DNA of 38,887 nt from a virus. Position numbers and translations under genes: made by a program. Positions 17,241-24,005 of the stretch are shown one piece after another. Every line of letters begins with the position of its first letter. Within the stretch, counting starts at the first letter, position 1. The stretch lies in the IMG/VR virus record IMGVR_UViG_3300045241_000079, positions 1-38,887 of that record; one strand, given 5' to 3'. The notes beneath the pieces were generated by a model. It worked only from the letters and a program-made list of their open reading frames with translations, was not told where the DNA came from and searched no databases.

Positions 17241-17593
17241 GACGCCTCCACTTTCGCAGGCTGGAACACGCTCGGGTCGAACGCGCCGCCACCCCCGCGC
17301 TTGCCCACTTTCACGCCAAGGATGTCGCTGGCAATCTCGACCACCTTGCACGCGCTGTGCGAGTCCGGGTCGAGCACCACATTCTGGTCCTTGCCGACTG
17401 TGCGCTCACGCCTGATGGCGCGGTCGTAGATGTCGTCGAGTCGAGCCAGCATCTGCCGGCGCAGCTCGTCATCATCGGTGATTGTCGCCAGCTCTCGAAG
17501 CGGCTTGAAGGCCGGGAGCGTGGCGTCTGCAATTACGTCTCGTAGCGGTGTGACGCCTGCCCTCGTGGGGCTGGGCGCCTTTGCGGCTGCCAT
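17237..17593 (-). CDS. Candidate terminase small subunit
   Basis: 118 residues. The centre, 'LARLDDIYDRAIRRERTVGK' followed by 'DPDSHSACKVVEIASDILGV', resembles the helix and 'PD..A..K..E....ILG' pattern of compact phage small-terminase or DNA-packaging proteins that recognise the genome end. The tail is Gly-rich. It starts a coupled gene run leading to terL. A 40-base gap upstream contains a TTGACT that could be a -35 box, but I see no convincing -10. The gene directly before terL is the alternative small terminase. Confidence 0.5.
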   Translation of the reverse strand: MAAAKAPSPTRAGVTPLRDVIADATLPAFKPLRELATITDDDELRRQMLARLDDIYDRAIRRERTVGKDQNVVLDPDSHSACKVVEIASDILGVKVGKRGGGGAFDPSVFQPAKVEAS

Positions 17594-17633
17594 GGTCCAG
17601 CAAGACAGCCACAGTCCGGCCCAAAAGTCAAGC

Positions 17634-18077
17634 TCAGAGGCAGCACCACCAGTAAACGCCCGTCGGCGACTTCATCGCAGGGCAATTGCCATCGGGTGGG
17701 GTCGAGGTCGACGTGACCAGCTTCATACCCACATCGTAGCCAACCTCGCACGTGTCGGCCGCGTCGAGCCCTTGCACGCTGCAGGTCGCCTCCGAGCCGT
17801 AGCGGCGCATCAGCTGAACCTGCGGGTTCCCGCTGAACGGCAGCTGCTGGACCGGGTCCATGTCGCACGCGGTCATACACTCGGGCAGCACCGCGCAGTC
17901 GTCGCCACCTTGTGGCACGTAGACGCCGGTCGGCAGGCCGGTCATGCCCACCGAGCCGAGCAACTCCCAGCGGCAGTAGGGGTCGTCCTCAGCGCAGGCG
18001 GTACCCGCGGTTCCAGCGCAAGCGGTAATGGTCAGTAACATTGGCAGCAGCTTCATGAGTGGGGCATATCGCAACAT
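17634..18077 (-). CDS. Cys-rich exported lipoprotein
   Basis: 147 residues from ATG 18077, with AAGGA six to seven bases upstream; an inner ATG at 18056 lacks a ribosome site. A hydrophobic signal ('LLPMLLTITAC') ends in a lipobox-like Ile-Thr-Ala-Cys at 17-20. The mature part has ten more Cys (28, 35, 61, 67, 71, 99, 110, 132, 145, 146), which suggests a disulfide-bonded periplasmic or surface protein. Virion genes rarely look like this. Superinfection exclusion or alteration of the host envelope is a plausible role but is inferred. Confidence 0.7.
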   Translation of the reverse strand: MLRYAPLMKLLPMLLTITACAGTAGTACAEDDPYCRWELLGSVGMTGLPTGVYVPQGGDDCAVLPECMTACDMDPVQQLPFSGNPQVQLMRRYGSEATCSVQGLDAADTCEVGYDVGMKLVTSTSTPPDGNCPAMKSPTGVYWWCCL

Positions 18078-18103
18078 GTGAATCCTTGCAACACCCTTAC
18101 GGG

Positions 18104-18304
18104 TTACGGTTTGTGTAGGTTTGTTAGCTTAAGAGCCCGACGAGCGGCGTACTCACGTTGTGCTTGCTGTTCTTTCAGACGAGACACGGATGACACAGGC
18201 GGCGGCTGCGGCGTGGATTTGGTTAGCCCGGCGCCTGCGTACAATGTCCCACCTCCGCGGTTCAGGCATTCATCGCAGTCACACTGTAGGCAGCAGTCGG
18301 TCAT
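18104..18304 (-). CDS. Small protein with N-terminal Cys cluster
   Basis: 66 residues from ATG 18304 (ATGA overlap with the regulator stop). The N-terminus carries five Cys in 'CCLQCDCDEC', a possible metal site. It is followed by a Pro/Ser linker and a basic C-terminal helix ('QREYAARRALKLTNLHK') that could bind nucleic acid. Being coupled to the HxlR-like gene suggests a linked regulatory role. Function unknown. Confidence 0.55.
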   Translation of the reverse strand: MTDCCLQCDCDECLNRGGGTLYAGAGLTKSTPQPPPVSSVSRLKEQQAQREYAARRALKLTNLHKP

Positions 18305-18558
18305 TCGCTCACCGGTAACAGGTTAGACCAGGCCTGCGCCTGGCACCCGAGGGGCGTGGCTAGGTACTGGCGGCTATCGATTGCTGCCACGAGACCGGCC
18401 TCAGAAAGCGCCCGCAGGGTCTTGGCCAGCATCCGTGGCGTCACCCCATGGCAGGCCCGTTTAAGCTCGTTGAAGCGCAAGGGAGAGGCAACAAGGGCGG
18501 TGAGCACCGGGAGCGCCCAGCGTTGGCCGAGGAGCGCGTGTAGGTCTGTGCGGGTCAA
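18301..18558 (-). CDS. Minimal HxlR-type winged-helix regulator
   Basis: 85 residues from TTG 18558 (AAGGTG upstream; TTGA overlap with the previous stop). 'GQRWALPVLTAL' (11-22), 'LRFNELKRACHGVTPRMLAK' (27-46) and 'TLRALSEAGLV' (47-57) are the core of HxlR family winged-helix DNA-binding domains. The usual 'VEY.LT..G' wing is shortened to 'QYLATPLG'. It lacks the C-terminal dimer helix of typical 100-120 residue members. It is likely a phage transcriptional regulator; targets are unknown. Confidence 0.75.
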   Translation of the reverse strand: MTRTDLHALLGQRWALPVLTALVASPLRFNELKRACHGVTPRMLAKTLRALSEAGLVAAIDSRQYLATPLGCQAQAWSNLLPVSE

Positions 18559-18689
18559 GTAGGCACCTTCGCCGGTCGCAAAGCCGGATTCGTGCCGACT
18601 TCGACGCTTGAGTACAGGTCCAGCGCTTCGAGCTGCTGCGGCGCGAGCTCGGCTGGCGGCGCGGAGCTGGCAGGGATGGTGCTGGTCAC
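18555..18689 (-). CDS. Small protein, unknown
   Basis: 44 residues from GTG 18689. It overlaps both neighbours (GTGA before, TTGA after). Composition is Ala/Pro/Leu-rich with the helix 'AELAPQQLEALDLYSS'. It exactly fills the space between two genes, which is the main support for reality. Confidence 0.45.
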   Translation of the reverse strand: MTSTIPASSAPPAELAPQQLEALDLYSSVEVGTNPALRPAKVPT

Positions 18690-18820
18690 TTGCTCACCGC
18701 GTTCAGCGCAAGCCTCTCGAGCAGGCGGCGCAGCTCGAGGCGCGGGGTAGTGCCACGGCGTTTTGCGGCCATAGCCAAGTAGGTATTCAGCAGGCGTTCG
18801 GAGCGAGTGGTGTCGGTCAT
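18686..18820 (-). CDS. Small basic helical protein, unknown
   Basis: 44 residues from ATG 18820. It is predicted helical and basic ('LAMAAKRRGTTPRLELRRLL'). Upstream in-frame starts (ATG 18829, TTG 18868) would add a hydrophobic N-terminus but have no better ribosome site. Its stop overlaps the next GTG. It may be a small DNA-binding or regulatory peptide; this is not established. Confidence 0.5.
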   Translation of the reverse strand: MTDTTRSERLLNTYLAMAAKRRGTTPRLELRRLLERLALNAVSK

Positions 18821-18901
18821 AGGTACCATTCTAGCCACCAGTACCACGCCTGCAACCAGAATCGACAATGGCTACGAGATGATCGAACCTGTGGCCTTTG
18901 C

Positions 18902-19090
18902 TTATGGCAACAGCGTGTTGCCGCGTGCCACGATTCTGCGCATTCGTGCTACGCGCGCGGGCGGGAGGGGATGGGGTTCGGGGTCGCACAGCTCTATCCG
19001 CTCCGGCTCCATCAGATTCGTAGCCACCCATTCGATTGGCGCCCCATCCAAGACCTCGCATTTGCACCTGTCACAGAATGCTTTCCTCAT
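18902..19090 (-). CDS. Small zinc-binding protein candidate
   Basis: 62 residues from ATG 19090, with AAAGGTG about six bases upstream, one of the clearer ribosome sites in this part. The N-terminus 'MRKAFCDRCKCEVLDG' resembles half of a zinc ribbon, and a further Cys lies mid-protein. It is the first gene after the AT-richer gap downstream of the helicase, so it may head its own transcript. Confidence 0.6.
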   Translation of the reverse strand: MRKAFCDRCKCEVLDGAPIEWVATNLMEPERIELCDPEPHPLPPARVARMRRIVARGNTLLP

Positions 19091-19233
19091 ATCGCACCTT
19101 TCTTCACATAGTCGCTTTTGGTTAGGATGGTTAGGATGAAGGAGTTCTGTAGCATCCCTCCCACATAAGTACTTCCTATCATCAAATCATGCACCGAGGG
19201 TAATGAACGCCTGCATCGCCTGCATCTCCTGCA
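19091..19233. promoter_or_regulatory. AT-richer gap with tandem repeats and a shared box
   Basis: This gap between the helicase and the next leftward gene holds three things: a 17-base box (19152-19168) nearly identical to one upstream of the ribbon-helix-helix/helicase pair, two tandem copies of GGTTAGGAT (19120-19137), and three 9-bp units next to the helicase stop (19208-19234). I see no confident -35/-10 pair or hairpin. It may be a promoter, operator or replication region. Confidence 0.4.
19152..19168 (-). promoter_or_regulatory. Shared box, copy 1 (TTATGTGGGAGGGATGC)
   Basis: It matches the box at 21041-21056 except for one extra G. Both copies face leftward, upstream of leftward genes. 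It is too long to recur by chance in a 39-kb genome. It is probably a regulator-binding or promoter element. Confidence 0.5.
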
Positions 19234-19234
19234 T
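19208..19234 (-). repeat. Three tandem 9-bp units (ATGCAGGMG) after the helicase stop
   Basis: On the minus strand the units read ATGCAGGAG, ATGCAGGCG, ATGCAGGCG. The first ATG overlaps the helicase TGA as TGATG and opens a 15-codon ORF ending at 19187 that begins Met-Gln-Glu-Met-Gln-Ala-Met-Gln-Ala. It could be an iteron, slippage or a leader peptide. Confidence 0.6.
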
Positions 19235-20814
19235 CACTTGGACGCTACGACATGCCACAGCTTCATGTTTGCTCGACCGTCCGAGTGGATGAGTTTCTTA
19301 CCGCCAACGACCCGGCCGACGAAGTGCGCGAGCCGCTTGCTCATCCTTGCAGCGCTCGGGAGCATGTCGCCTTTTCCTGACAGCATAATAATGGCGTCAC
19401 GCAGTAGCGTTGCGATGTCTCCCTCCACGTCAGTCACGGCGCGAAGGATGTTCTGTGAGCTCACGCCGGTGCCCGTCGAGTCTAGGTGCCGCCAGTGCTG
19501 GATGAGGACCCCGAGCGCGTTGCCCTCGTCGTCGCTCCCTTGCGCCAGCCCCTCTCGGCCGATGGCCGGGTCTACCTCACCGGCCCACACCAGGGCGCTC
19601 CGCACCGTGTCCGACCAACCGTCGAAGCTTCCCCAGCTCTTGAGCTCGCCACGGGGCCGACCAGCGACCGCATGGGCCCTGAGCACGGTCAGTGCGGCGG
19701 CAACCATCCGGGGATGCTGGGAGAGCACATAGGGCTCGAGCGGGTGGTGCTTAAAGCCGGTGCGCTCCTCGGGTTTCTCCTCAGGTGACTCGATGCGAAT
19801 TGGTAGGATTCTGCGCACAGTGTCGCCAAGTATCTGCGGGTTGTTGCCTGTGGCGAACCAAGTGGCGAGGAGCGGGGCGGTCACCATCTCGGAGCGACCG
19901 AGGATGCGGTCCCGCCACTCGGTGCCGGTTAGGGCGGCGTCGAGCGCGGCGCCGCCGAGTGGGTGGTCCACGTTGTCCACCAACACCATGCGGTCGCCGG
20001 CCAATGCGATGCTGAGGATTCGTTTGCGCTCCTCGTCGTCGTCGCCCGCTTGGGTCATGCGGGCCATCCCGCGACCGGTTGCGGCCATGCTGATGGCGTC
20101 CGCGAGCAGGCTGCCGCCGGCGCCGCGCACGTTCTTGGTGATGAGGATGAGTGGGCTAGGACCCTGAAACGCAAATCGCGCTAGAGGGGTGAGAATCCCC
20201 GCTAAAACAGCAGAACGGTGGCACGGTTCAGCGAAAGGGAAATCAGCGAACGGCTCGAGCAGGAACGCAATCGCGAGCTTTGCGTGCTCGACGGTGGGCG
20301 CTGCCTTGATGGCAGGGAATTCCCGTGTAGGCTGATAGAGCACACCGGTTGCCGCGTCGTACCCTGGCATCGAAAGCACCGAGCCGTCTGCACGGAGCAC
20401 CGGGGTCTCGCTGAGCGCCTCGAGCGGGCGAATCCCGTCCCATTGCTTGCGCCCGGAGATTTGCTTGACCAGCCAATCGGGGACATGGCACGGCTTCGGG
20501 CCGTCTTCCGCTGTCATTCGGCAGAGGAACACGCGCTCACTGACCATCTCTCGCAGGCGCGCGCTTGCCACCTCGGAGATGTAGGACACGCCGTCTGGTC
20601 TGCTCACGTTCCCTTTGGCGCGCGCGTCGCGCACTGGCTGGACGAGCATGCCGCCGCGCTGATAGAGGCTCGGGTGCCCAGCGATGGCGGCAAGAGCTCC
20701 CGAGGTCACCTCGTGCTCCTTCGTCGTGACCAGGACCTGAGCTCGCTCGCCCGGCTCCTCAGGTGGAGGCTGGCGAGGCTTCTTGGCGTCACCGATCGGA
20801 GTGACGTTACTCAC
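19234..20814 (-). CDS. AAA+/SF3-like replicative helicase-type ATPase with altered Walker A
   Basis: 526 residues from GTG 20814 (GTGA overlap). The ATPase core is at about 200-345: P-loop position 'ITKNVRGAGGSLLAD' (225-239), Walker B 'MVLVDNVD' (276-283), sensor 'WFATGNN' (319-325) and the arginine pair 'DTVRRIL' (331-337). This is the pattern of helicase/primase-type ATPases in phages, plasmids and integrative elements. The usual P-loop lysine (GAGK) is Gly here, so ATP use may be altered or lost. No primase domain is visible in the N-terminal 190 residues. It is coupled to the upstream ribbon-helix-helix gene. It is the only replication-type protein seen. Confidence 0.7.
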   Translation of the reverse strand: MSNVTPIGDAKKPRQPPPEEPGERAQVLVTTKEHEVTSGALAAIAGHPSLYQRGGMLVQPVRDARAKGNVSRPDGVSYISEVASARLREMVSERVFLCRMTAEDGPKPCHVPDWLVKQISGRKQWDGIRPLEALSETPVLRADGSVLSMPGYDAATGVLYQPTREFPAIKAAPTVEHAKLAIAFLLEPFADFPFAEPCHRSAVLAGILTPLARFAFQGPSPLILITKNVRGAGGSLLADAISMAATGRGMARMTQAGDDDEERKRILSIALAGDRMVLVDNVDHPLGGAALDAALTGTEWRDRILGRSEMVTAPLLATWFATGNNPQILGDTVRRILPIRIESPEEKPEERTGFKHHPLEPYVLSQHPRMVAAALTVLRAHAVAGRPRGELKSWGSFDGWSDTVRSALVWAGEVDPAIGREGLAQGSDDEGNALGVLIQHWRHLDSTGTGVSSQNILRAVTDVEGDIATLLRDAIIMLSGKGDMLPSAARMSKRLAHFVGRVVGGKKLIHSDGRANMKLWHVVASK

Positions 20815-20990
20815 GCAGCCTCAGTGCCGGCCGGCGCCTTCTGCTTGGCCTTCACCCGCCGGAGCTTCTCCGCGACTGCCACCCGAATGGCCTCCGCGTC
20901 GCTCACCCCGAGCAGCATACCCAGCTCCCGAAGGTCTACCCTGTCAGCCTCAGATAGTCGCGCCTCAAACCGCTTATTACGTACACGCAT
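20811..20990 (-). CDS. Ribbon-helix-helix-type DNA-binding protein
   Basis: 59 residues from ATG 20990. 'KRFEARLSEADRVDLRELGM' gives a short beta strand and first helix. 'GVSDAEAIRVAVAEKLRRV' gives the turn and second helix of an Arc/CopG-like fold, with a basic tail. The start has no Shine-Dalgarno sequence. A TTGACA/TGCTAAGCC promoter candidate ends nine bases before the ATG, so the message may be nearly leaderless. Coupled (GTGA) to the helicase, it probably controls this operon or plasmid-like replication. Confidence 0.65.
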   Translation of the reverse strand: MRVRNKRFEARLSEADRVDLRELGMLLGVSDAEAIRVAVAEKLRRVKAKQKAPAGTEAA

Positions 20991-20999
20991 GGGAGTATC

Positions 21000-21028
21000 G
21001 GCTTAGCAGGTCCGTACAACCGTGTCAA
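21000..21028 (-). promoter_or_regulatory. Candidate leftward promoter (TTGACA, 17 bp, TGC-TAAGCC)
   Basis: A perfect -35 TTGACA occupies 21028-21023 on the minus strand. After 17 bases comes an extended -10 (TGC then TAAGCC, 21005-21000). The -10 itself is poor apart from TA. It would start transcription within a few bases of ATG 20990. The shared 16-base box lies 12 bases upstream. Confidence 0.4.
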
Positions 21029-21040
21029 CAATGACGCCAC

Positions 21041-21056
21041 GCATCCTCCCACATAA
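21041..21056 (-). promoter_or_regulatory. Shared box, copy 2 (TTATGTGGGAGGATGC)
   Basis: Nearly identical to 19152-19168. It sits just upstream of the TTGACA promoter candidate, in the position of an activator or phage-specific control site. Confidence 0.5.
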
Positions 21057-21070
21057 CCGCACTAGTAGGC

Positions 21071-21251
21071 ATGTCGCTTGCTCTTCGCCGGGCATGAACA
21101 ACCCCACCATCCGCCATCGCGCCGCCACCCACTGGACGCTATCCGCCGTCCGTCGCCGAAGGAACCAGCGGTGATTCGCGGGTACTGGTCCTGGTGCCGC
21201 AACCTGTCCGCTGAGTTCGAGATGCTGCGGGTGTGGCGCGCGGCTGGGTGA
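21071..21251 (+). other. Possible rightward chain of three coupled micro-ORFs
   Basis: On the plus strand, an 8-codon ORF (ATG 21071) overlaps a 26-residue ORF (ATG 21094) as ATGA. That overlaps another 26-residue ORF (GTG 21171) as GTGA, which ends at 21251, abutting the stop of the leftward gene at 21252. The last has AAGGA at the right distance and a Trp-rich sequence ('MIRGYWSWCRNLSAEFEMLR'). The second is very basic. No other gene occupies this stretch convincingly. This may be coincidence. Confidence 0.3.
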
Positions 21252-21404
21252 CTAGCGTGGCGAAGCGCTACACTCCGGCACGTAGCACTTGCCGCCATGG
21301 TTCCGTCGCAGCTTGCGCGCGCTGGTGAGCTCGCAGGTCTTGCCGTTCCAGCTGCGGATGCGCTTCCAGCGAGGCCACGCGCGCGGCTTGTAGGGGTCGG
21401 CCAT
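21252..21404 (-). CDS. Small basic protein with C-terminal Cys pair
   Basis: 50 residues from ATG 21404, overlapping the upstream stop as TGATG. It is Arg/Lys/Trp-rich ('YKPRAWPRWKRIRSWNGKT'), with three Cys, two of them close together near the end. The basic and aromatic composition suggests nucleic-acid binding, possibly with zinc. Function unknown. Confidence 0.55.
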   Translation of the reverse strand: MADPYKPRAWPRWKRIRSWNGKTCELTSARKLRRNHGGKCYVPECSASPR

Positions 21405-21913
21405 CACACCACCCGCTCATTGTCGAATCGACGCAGCTGCAGCTCCGGCGCGGGCTCGTCGGCGTACTCGAGCTTGCAACAAGGGCAGCGTGGGCCGGCG
21501 ACACGCCAGGGCATCGACCCGCAGTCATCGCACGGCTTCGGCCCCCGGATGTACTCGCGCTCGGCGGCAAGCGGGCGCATGCGGCGAGGGTTCGCCCCGC
21601 ATCCGTTGCGACTCGCGCGGTGACAGCTCCAGCATCGAGAGCGCAGGCCGCCTTCGGGGTGAGTCACGTCGATGCCACGCGGCGGGAAGTGCTCGGGGGT
21701 CGACGGGTACGAAGTCTCACACCCGGTGCAGCGCCTCGTCACGGCCTTCGCGCGGCGCACCTTGTTGATGCACACGCGGCAGTTCGGCTTCCACTCTGAC
21801 GGCCGCGAGCCTTCGCCCTTGTAGCTCTCGAAAAACCCGCGAGTCAGCGGCTTCGATTCGTGGCACTCGGGGCATTCGCGGAACTGAATCGGGTGCTCTA
21901 TTTTGGCGCTCAT
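21404..21913 (-). CDS. Protein with three four-Cys zinc sites
   Basis: 169 residues. The Cys pairs are 14/17 with 45/48, 62/65 with 94/97, and 128/131 with 143/146, giving three treble-clef or ribbon-like zinc sites. The linkers 'GSRPSEWKPNCRVC' and 'EGGLRSRCWSC' resemble zinc modules found beside HNH nucleases, but I see no HNH catalytic histidines in order. It is coupled ATGA to its upstream neighbour. It is probably a nucleic-acid or protein-binding early factor. Confidence 0.65.
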   Translation of the reverse strand: MSAKIEHPIQFRECPECHESKPLTRGFFESYKGEGSRPSEWKPNCRVCINKVRRAKAVTRRCTGCETSYPSTPEHFPPRGIDVTHPEGGLRSRCWSCHRASRNGCGANPRRMRPLAAEREYIRGPKPCDDCGSMPWRVAGPRCPCCKLEYADEPAPELQLRRFDNERVV

Positions 21914-22260
21914 TTTTCCATCACGCTCCTCGCTACACGCATCGCGCTCGCGCGCATTTCGTCCTGAACATCGCCATCACGAAACCTCTTCCCCGCGGCG
22001 ACAACATCGGGGAGCAGCAATAAGCACAAGCCGTAGCTGTAGGCGGCCGCATACGATAGCGACCGGATGAAGACTTCCGTTGCGTCGGCGAGCTTGTCGG
22101 CCTTGTCGCGGTCGTTGTCGGGCATTGGCAGCTCGTCGATGAACGTCGCCATGTCGGTCGCGCAGTGCTTGGTCATGACGTAGGAGACGGCGCGCGCGGT
22201 GCGCTCGGCTAGGTCTGCGGCTGGTGAGACTTGCGCTACCGCTTCGGCTCGCTCGCCCAT
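21910..22260 (-). CDS. Helical early protein, unknown
   Basis: 116 residues from ATG 22260, preceded by AAGGAAGG, a strong ribosome site. The start overlaps the nuclease gene by 25 bases. It is helical throughout, with an apolar stretch 'YAAAYSYGLCLLLLPDVVAA' about 70 residues in that may be a buried helix or a weak membrane segment. Function unknown. Confidence 0.6.
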   Translation of the reverse strand: MGERAEAVAQVSPAADLAERTARAVSYVMTKHCATDMATFIDELPMPDNDRDKADKLADATEVFIRSLSYAAAYSYGLCLLLLPDVVAAGKRFRDGDVQDEMRASAMRVARSVMEK

Positions 22261-22742
22261 TGCGCCGCCTTCCTTTTAGCTCTCTCCGCTTCCTTCGCCG
22301 CCAGCTCGAGCCGCTTGTGCTCGCGCAGTAAGATGCGCTCGACCAGCAGCGCCGCGCCGGACGCATCCTCCGCGAACCAGACCGGGATGTTCCAATCGCT
22401 CGCAATCTTGATGAGCGTGCCGACTACCGACATCGGGTTGATGTTGCTGCGCGCGATGCCCAGCGAAACCTCCGACCAGGTGCCCTCGATCACGAGATGG
22501 CGAACAGGGAAAGGTCGCATGCGCTCCATCTGCTCGATGAACCTTTCGCGGTCGATGCCGCAGCATGCCTGAATTTCGCCGTTGCGTTTGCGTTCGATGG
22601 TGACGCTGTCGCTGGCGCCGCGGATTGAGTAGTCGCCGACCGGGAGCAGCACGCGCTCGCTGGTGACGGCTGGAGAGAACTTGAGCGGGGCCTGCTCGCG
22701 CTGGTCCCAGATGATGCATGGTAGCGGGGGCGGGGGTTTCAC
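22236..22742 (-). CDS. ERCC4-type nuclease
   Basis: 168 residues from GTG 22742 (GTGA overlap). The ERCC4/XPF nuclease core is visible: 'IIWDQREQ' (Asp13, Arg15, Glu16), 'LPVGDYSIRG' (Asp37), and 'VTIERK' with Glu50, Arg51 and Lys52, the metal-binding signature. Then come an Arg-Phe pair in 'DRERFIEQMERM' and a 'LVIEG' strand. The usual helix-hairpin-helix domain is absent; the C-terminus is a basic helix. Such stand-alone forms occur in phages and could process recombination or replication forks, perhaps with the annealing protein on the other strand. Confidence 0.85.
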   Translation of the reverse strand: MKPPPPLPCIIWDQREQAPLKFSPAVTSERVLLPVGDYSIRGASDSVTIERKRNGEIQACCGIDRERFIEQMERMRPFPVRHLVIEGTWSEVSLGIARSNINPMSVVGTLIKIASDWNIPVWFAEDASGAALLVERILLREHKRLELAAKEAERAKRKAAQWASEPKR

Positions 22743-22936
22743 TTGTCCGCTCTCTCCGGCAGCAAGACGAACGCCTTGTGCCACTCCTCAGCAGTCCGCC
22801 AAACTCCGTCACCATCCCTCACCGACCCATCGGGGTTTACCCGGCCTGCTTCGACGATCGCCGATTCTGGCATCGGTTCGATCCCGATGATCCAGCGGTA
22901 CGCCCACCGCGAGCCGGGCACAGGAAGGTCAGGCAT
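22739..22936 (-). CDS. Small protein, unknown
   Basis: 65 residues from ATG 22936, with a GAGGGGAAGG ribosome site and an eight-base overlap with the gene before. It is mostly beta ('GSRWAYRWIIGIEPMPESA'), then an acidic turn and an amphipathic end. No motif recognised. It is coupled to the ERCC4-type nuclease gene. Confidence 0.6.
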   Translation of the reverse strand: MPDLPVPGSRWAYRWIIGIEPMPESAIVEAGRVNPDGSVRDGDGVWRTAEEWHKAFVLLPERADK

Positions 22937-24005
22937 CGGCCTTCCCCTCCGCGCCCTCGGCGACAGCTGGCGGGTCGCTAACGTGCGTGTACTCCGCGCG
23001 CAGACCAGCCTCGTCGATGTAATGTGCGTAGCCTGGGCGCCAGAGCCTGATCGGATTTTCCCTGTCGAAGGTGGACTGAAGATCGGTGACCAGCAGCTCT
23101 TGGGCACGCCCGTCTCGCCACTTACTGCCCACCAAGATGGCCCGCTCCCTCGCTGGCTCGGATTGACGCTGGTCGAGGTTCAATAGCGTTCTCGCGAGCA
23201 GGGCGCGCACGTAGTCCGACCCACGCATATCGTCGTCCTTATCGAACCACTTCAGCGCCTCGCGCGCCGCTACCGCCACCGCCGCATACAGCTGCGCCCC
23301 GGCCAGCAGCTCGAAACGTTGCCGCTCCGACACGCCAAGGTCAGTCGCCAATTGCTCCGCACGTGCAGCGTTTGCCTCAGCCTCATGCTTCGCCGTATTC
23401 AGCAGCTGCGCATAGGTCGGTATCTCGAACGGATTAGCGACGCCGTTGGCAATGATCGAGAAGCACTCGCCGCGATGTTCCTTGTCGGCGTGCGCCCAAT
23501 GCCAGAGGCGTTCGCAGCGCTCAGCGTACCACTGTTCGGTGTGCTCGCGGCGCCTCTTTGACTTAGCCAGCTCGGCCCGCAGCTCCGCCACTTCGCGCTC
23601 GGAGGCGGCAAGTTCGCTGCATTCGCGTTCGGCGCGAGCCCTCCAATCGTCACGATTCTTGACTGTTGCCGCCAGCTCCCCCGTCAGCTGATTGCAGCGG
23701 GCTTCCGAGACGGAGAGCTTGGCGAGGGCTTCGTCGCGCTCGCGTTCGCAACGGTGATACGCCGCCTCCATGATGGCCTCGAGTTCAGCGATGTCCTGTC
23801 GCTTGATTGCGTCGGGGTCGTCAGCGGTCAGCTTTTCGAGGTGGCTGAGATTGTCCTCACTGGGTGGCGCTGGATACGGGTACAGATGCGTCAGGTCGTA
23901 GCCTGGGATAATCGTAGCGCATGCCTCCATCACCCTCGCCAGCTCCTCGCAAACACGTGGGAGGGAGCCGGCTAGGAGCCAGGATTCGAGATTGGGGTGG
24001 GTCAA
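22929..24005 (-). CDS. Long coiled-coil protein, unknown
   Basis: 358 residues from TTG 24005 (TTGA overlap). A short globular N-terminus (about 1-65) is followed by a coiled coil of Glu/Arg/Ala heptads between about 70 and 165 ('ASEREVAELRAELAKSKRRR'). A second helical region and a small C-terminal domain ('ILVGSKWRDGRAQELLVTDL') complete it. It has no signal or membrane span. It is the largest of several coiled-coil proteins in this early block. Structural or scaffold-like function is possible; none is established. Confidence 0.65.
   Translation of the reverse strand: MTHPNLESWLLAGSLPRVCEELARVMEACATIIPGYDLTHLYPYPAPPSEDNLSHLEKLTADDPDAIKRQDIAELEAIMEAAYHRCERERDEALAKLSVSEARCNQLTGELAATVKNRDDWRARAERECSELAASEREVAELRAELAKSKRRREHTEQWYAERCERLWHWAHADKEHRGECFSIIANGVANPFEIPTYAQLLNTAKHEAEANAARAEQLATDLGVSERQRFELLAGAQLYAAVAVAAREALKWFDKDDDMRGSDYVRALLARTLLNLDQRQSEPARERAILVGSKWRDGRAQELLVTDLQSTFDRENPIRLWRPGYAHYIDEAGLRAEYTHVSDPPAVAEGAEGKADA

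Noticed and set aside
21062-21298. 78-residue leftward ORF
   Set aside because: It overlaps the 50-residue coupled gene, has no ribosome site and is His/Arg/Ser-rich like a shadow, although its last 30 residues cannot be fully excluded.
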